The notes beneath the pieces were generated by a model. It was not told the origin of the DNA and did not search any database. It saw only the letters and a list, made by a program, of their open reading frames with translations. Positions 4,806 through 5,193 of a stretch of DNA of 5,193 nucleotides are shown one piece after another (the stretch's first letter is position 1; each line of letters opens with the position of its first letter). The DNA is taken from the NCBI GenBank assembly GCA_934699065.1, contig CAKUWD010000201.1:1-5193 (forward strand), in the 5' to 3' direction. Position numbers and translations under genes: made by a program. The stretch is from an uncultured Treponema sp. Lineage in GTDB: Bacteria; Spirochaetota; Spirochaetia; Treponematales; Treponemataceae.

Positions 4806-4815
4806 CTTCTACGCC

Positions 4816-5193
4816 TTACGCCTTCTCCTTTATTCCCTCTTTCTTTACCACCTTGAAGTTTTCAAGACGAAGTTTGAAAATCTGCCATACATACTGATCC
4901 TTAAGACCAGGAATATCATAGTTCCAATACCTCTTTGAAAGAATTGGCGGATCCAGGCAGAACTGTACATCACCGCTGTAACTGAAGCCTGCATCCATAT
5001 CCAGGTCCAGAATAATTACCGGTGCTCCATCAATACGGATTGCATATCCCAGATAAGCACTCAAAGGTGCAAAGAAATCTACCTTAACACCAAGTGTTAC
5101 ATCTGCACCAGCTCCAAGTATATTGTAACCAACTCCTGCACCAACACGCAGCTCAAGTACCGGGCTGATTGTAAACTTAACACCACCACCAAT
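4816..5193 (-). CDS. Unrecognised beta-rich protein, C-terminal 125 residues (start lies beyond the right edge)
   Basis: The reading frame is open from the window edge (5193) to TAA at 4816-4818, so this is the 3' end of a longer minus-strand gene. A TTG at 5062-5064 is in frame, but the coding pattern continues without change upstream of it, so it is not the start. The visible part begins with glycine-rich alternating hydrophobic strands (VKFTISPVLELRVGAGVGY, GAGADVTLGVKVDFFAP, AYLGYAIRIDG, VIILDLDMDAGFSYSG). It then has a more polar tail containing YVWQIFKLRL and a charged end (KKEGIKEKA). The strand pattern resembles large exported beta-rich or outer-membrane-associated proteins of spirochaetes. 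However, there is no C-terminal aromatic residue of the kind typical for barrel insertion, and the tail is strongly basic. I do not recognise the family and assign no function. A terminator follows at 4779-4805. Confidence 0.8.
   Translation of the reverse strand: MGGGVKFTISPVLELRVGAGVGYNILGAGADVTLGVKVDFFAPLSAYLGYAIRIDGAPVIILDLDMDAGFSYSGDVQFCLDPPILSKRYWNYDIPGLKDQYVWQIFKLRLENFKVVKKEGIKEKA

Noticed and set aside
4648..4938. Plus-strand open frames across the repeat and the terminator
   Set aside because: They cross a repeat, a promoter and a terminator of minus-strand genes and overlap the 3' end of the beta-rich gene. The translations look like repeat DNA followed by non-coding AT-rich sequence.

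Overview
The window looks like chromosomal DNA of a treponeme-like spirochaete. The main evidence is the enoyl reductase at 3302..4555, which closely resembles, as I remember that sequence, the trans-2-enoyl-CoA reductase (Ter) of Treponema denticola. Supporting signs are the AT-rich codon use, the exported protein with a spirochaete-style signal peptide, and GC-rich hairpin repeats between genes. The species cannot be named from sequence alone.

Layout, left to right. (1) The 5' part of pyrB (aspartate carbamoyltransferase, pyrimidine synthesis) is on the minus strand and runs off the left edge; it has its own clear promoter. (2) An unrecognised exported protein of 354 residues, also minus strand, carries three tandem repeats of about 34 residues plus a partial fourth. 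(3) An AT-rich divergent intergenic region with two adjacent inverted repeats leads into a small plus-strand XRE-type HTH regulator. (4) Converging on that regulator is a compact minus-strand operon of three overlapping small genes: a DUF3791-type protein, a DUF3990-type protein with ADP-ribosyltransferase-like motifs, and a 71-residue protein. It has its own extended -10 promoter. (5) A strong hairpin terminator and a GC-rich repeat follow. (6) Next is a full-length minus-strand fabV/ter gene whose true start is at 4555, not at the upstream in-frame ATG at 4678. (7) A structured GC-rich repeat of about 150 bp sits between the ter start codon and a good sigma-70 promoter. (8) A terminator and the 3' end of an unrecognised beta-rich protein complete the window at the right edge.

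pyrB and fabV/ter are metabolic genes. The stretch between them (about 600-3180) is visibly more AT-rich and holds only accessory-type genes, so it reads as an acquired island. The best candidate for a little-described system is the DUF3791-DUF3990-small-protein operon, which has the architecture expected of a toxin-antitoxin-like ADP-ribosyltransferase module. That function is inferred from motifs and gene layout and is not demonstrated here. I found no tRNA, rRNA, CRISPR array, transposase gene or replication origin.
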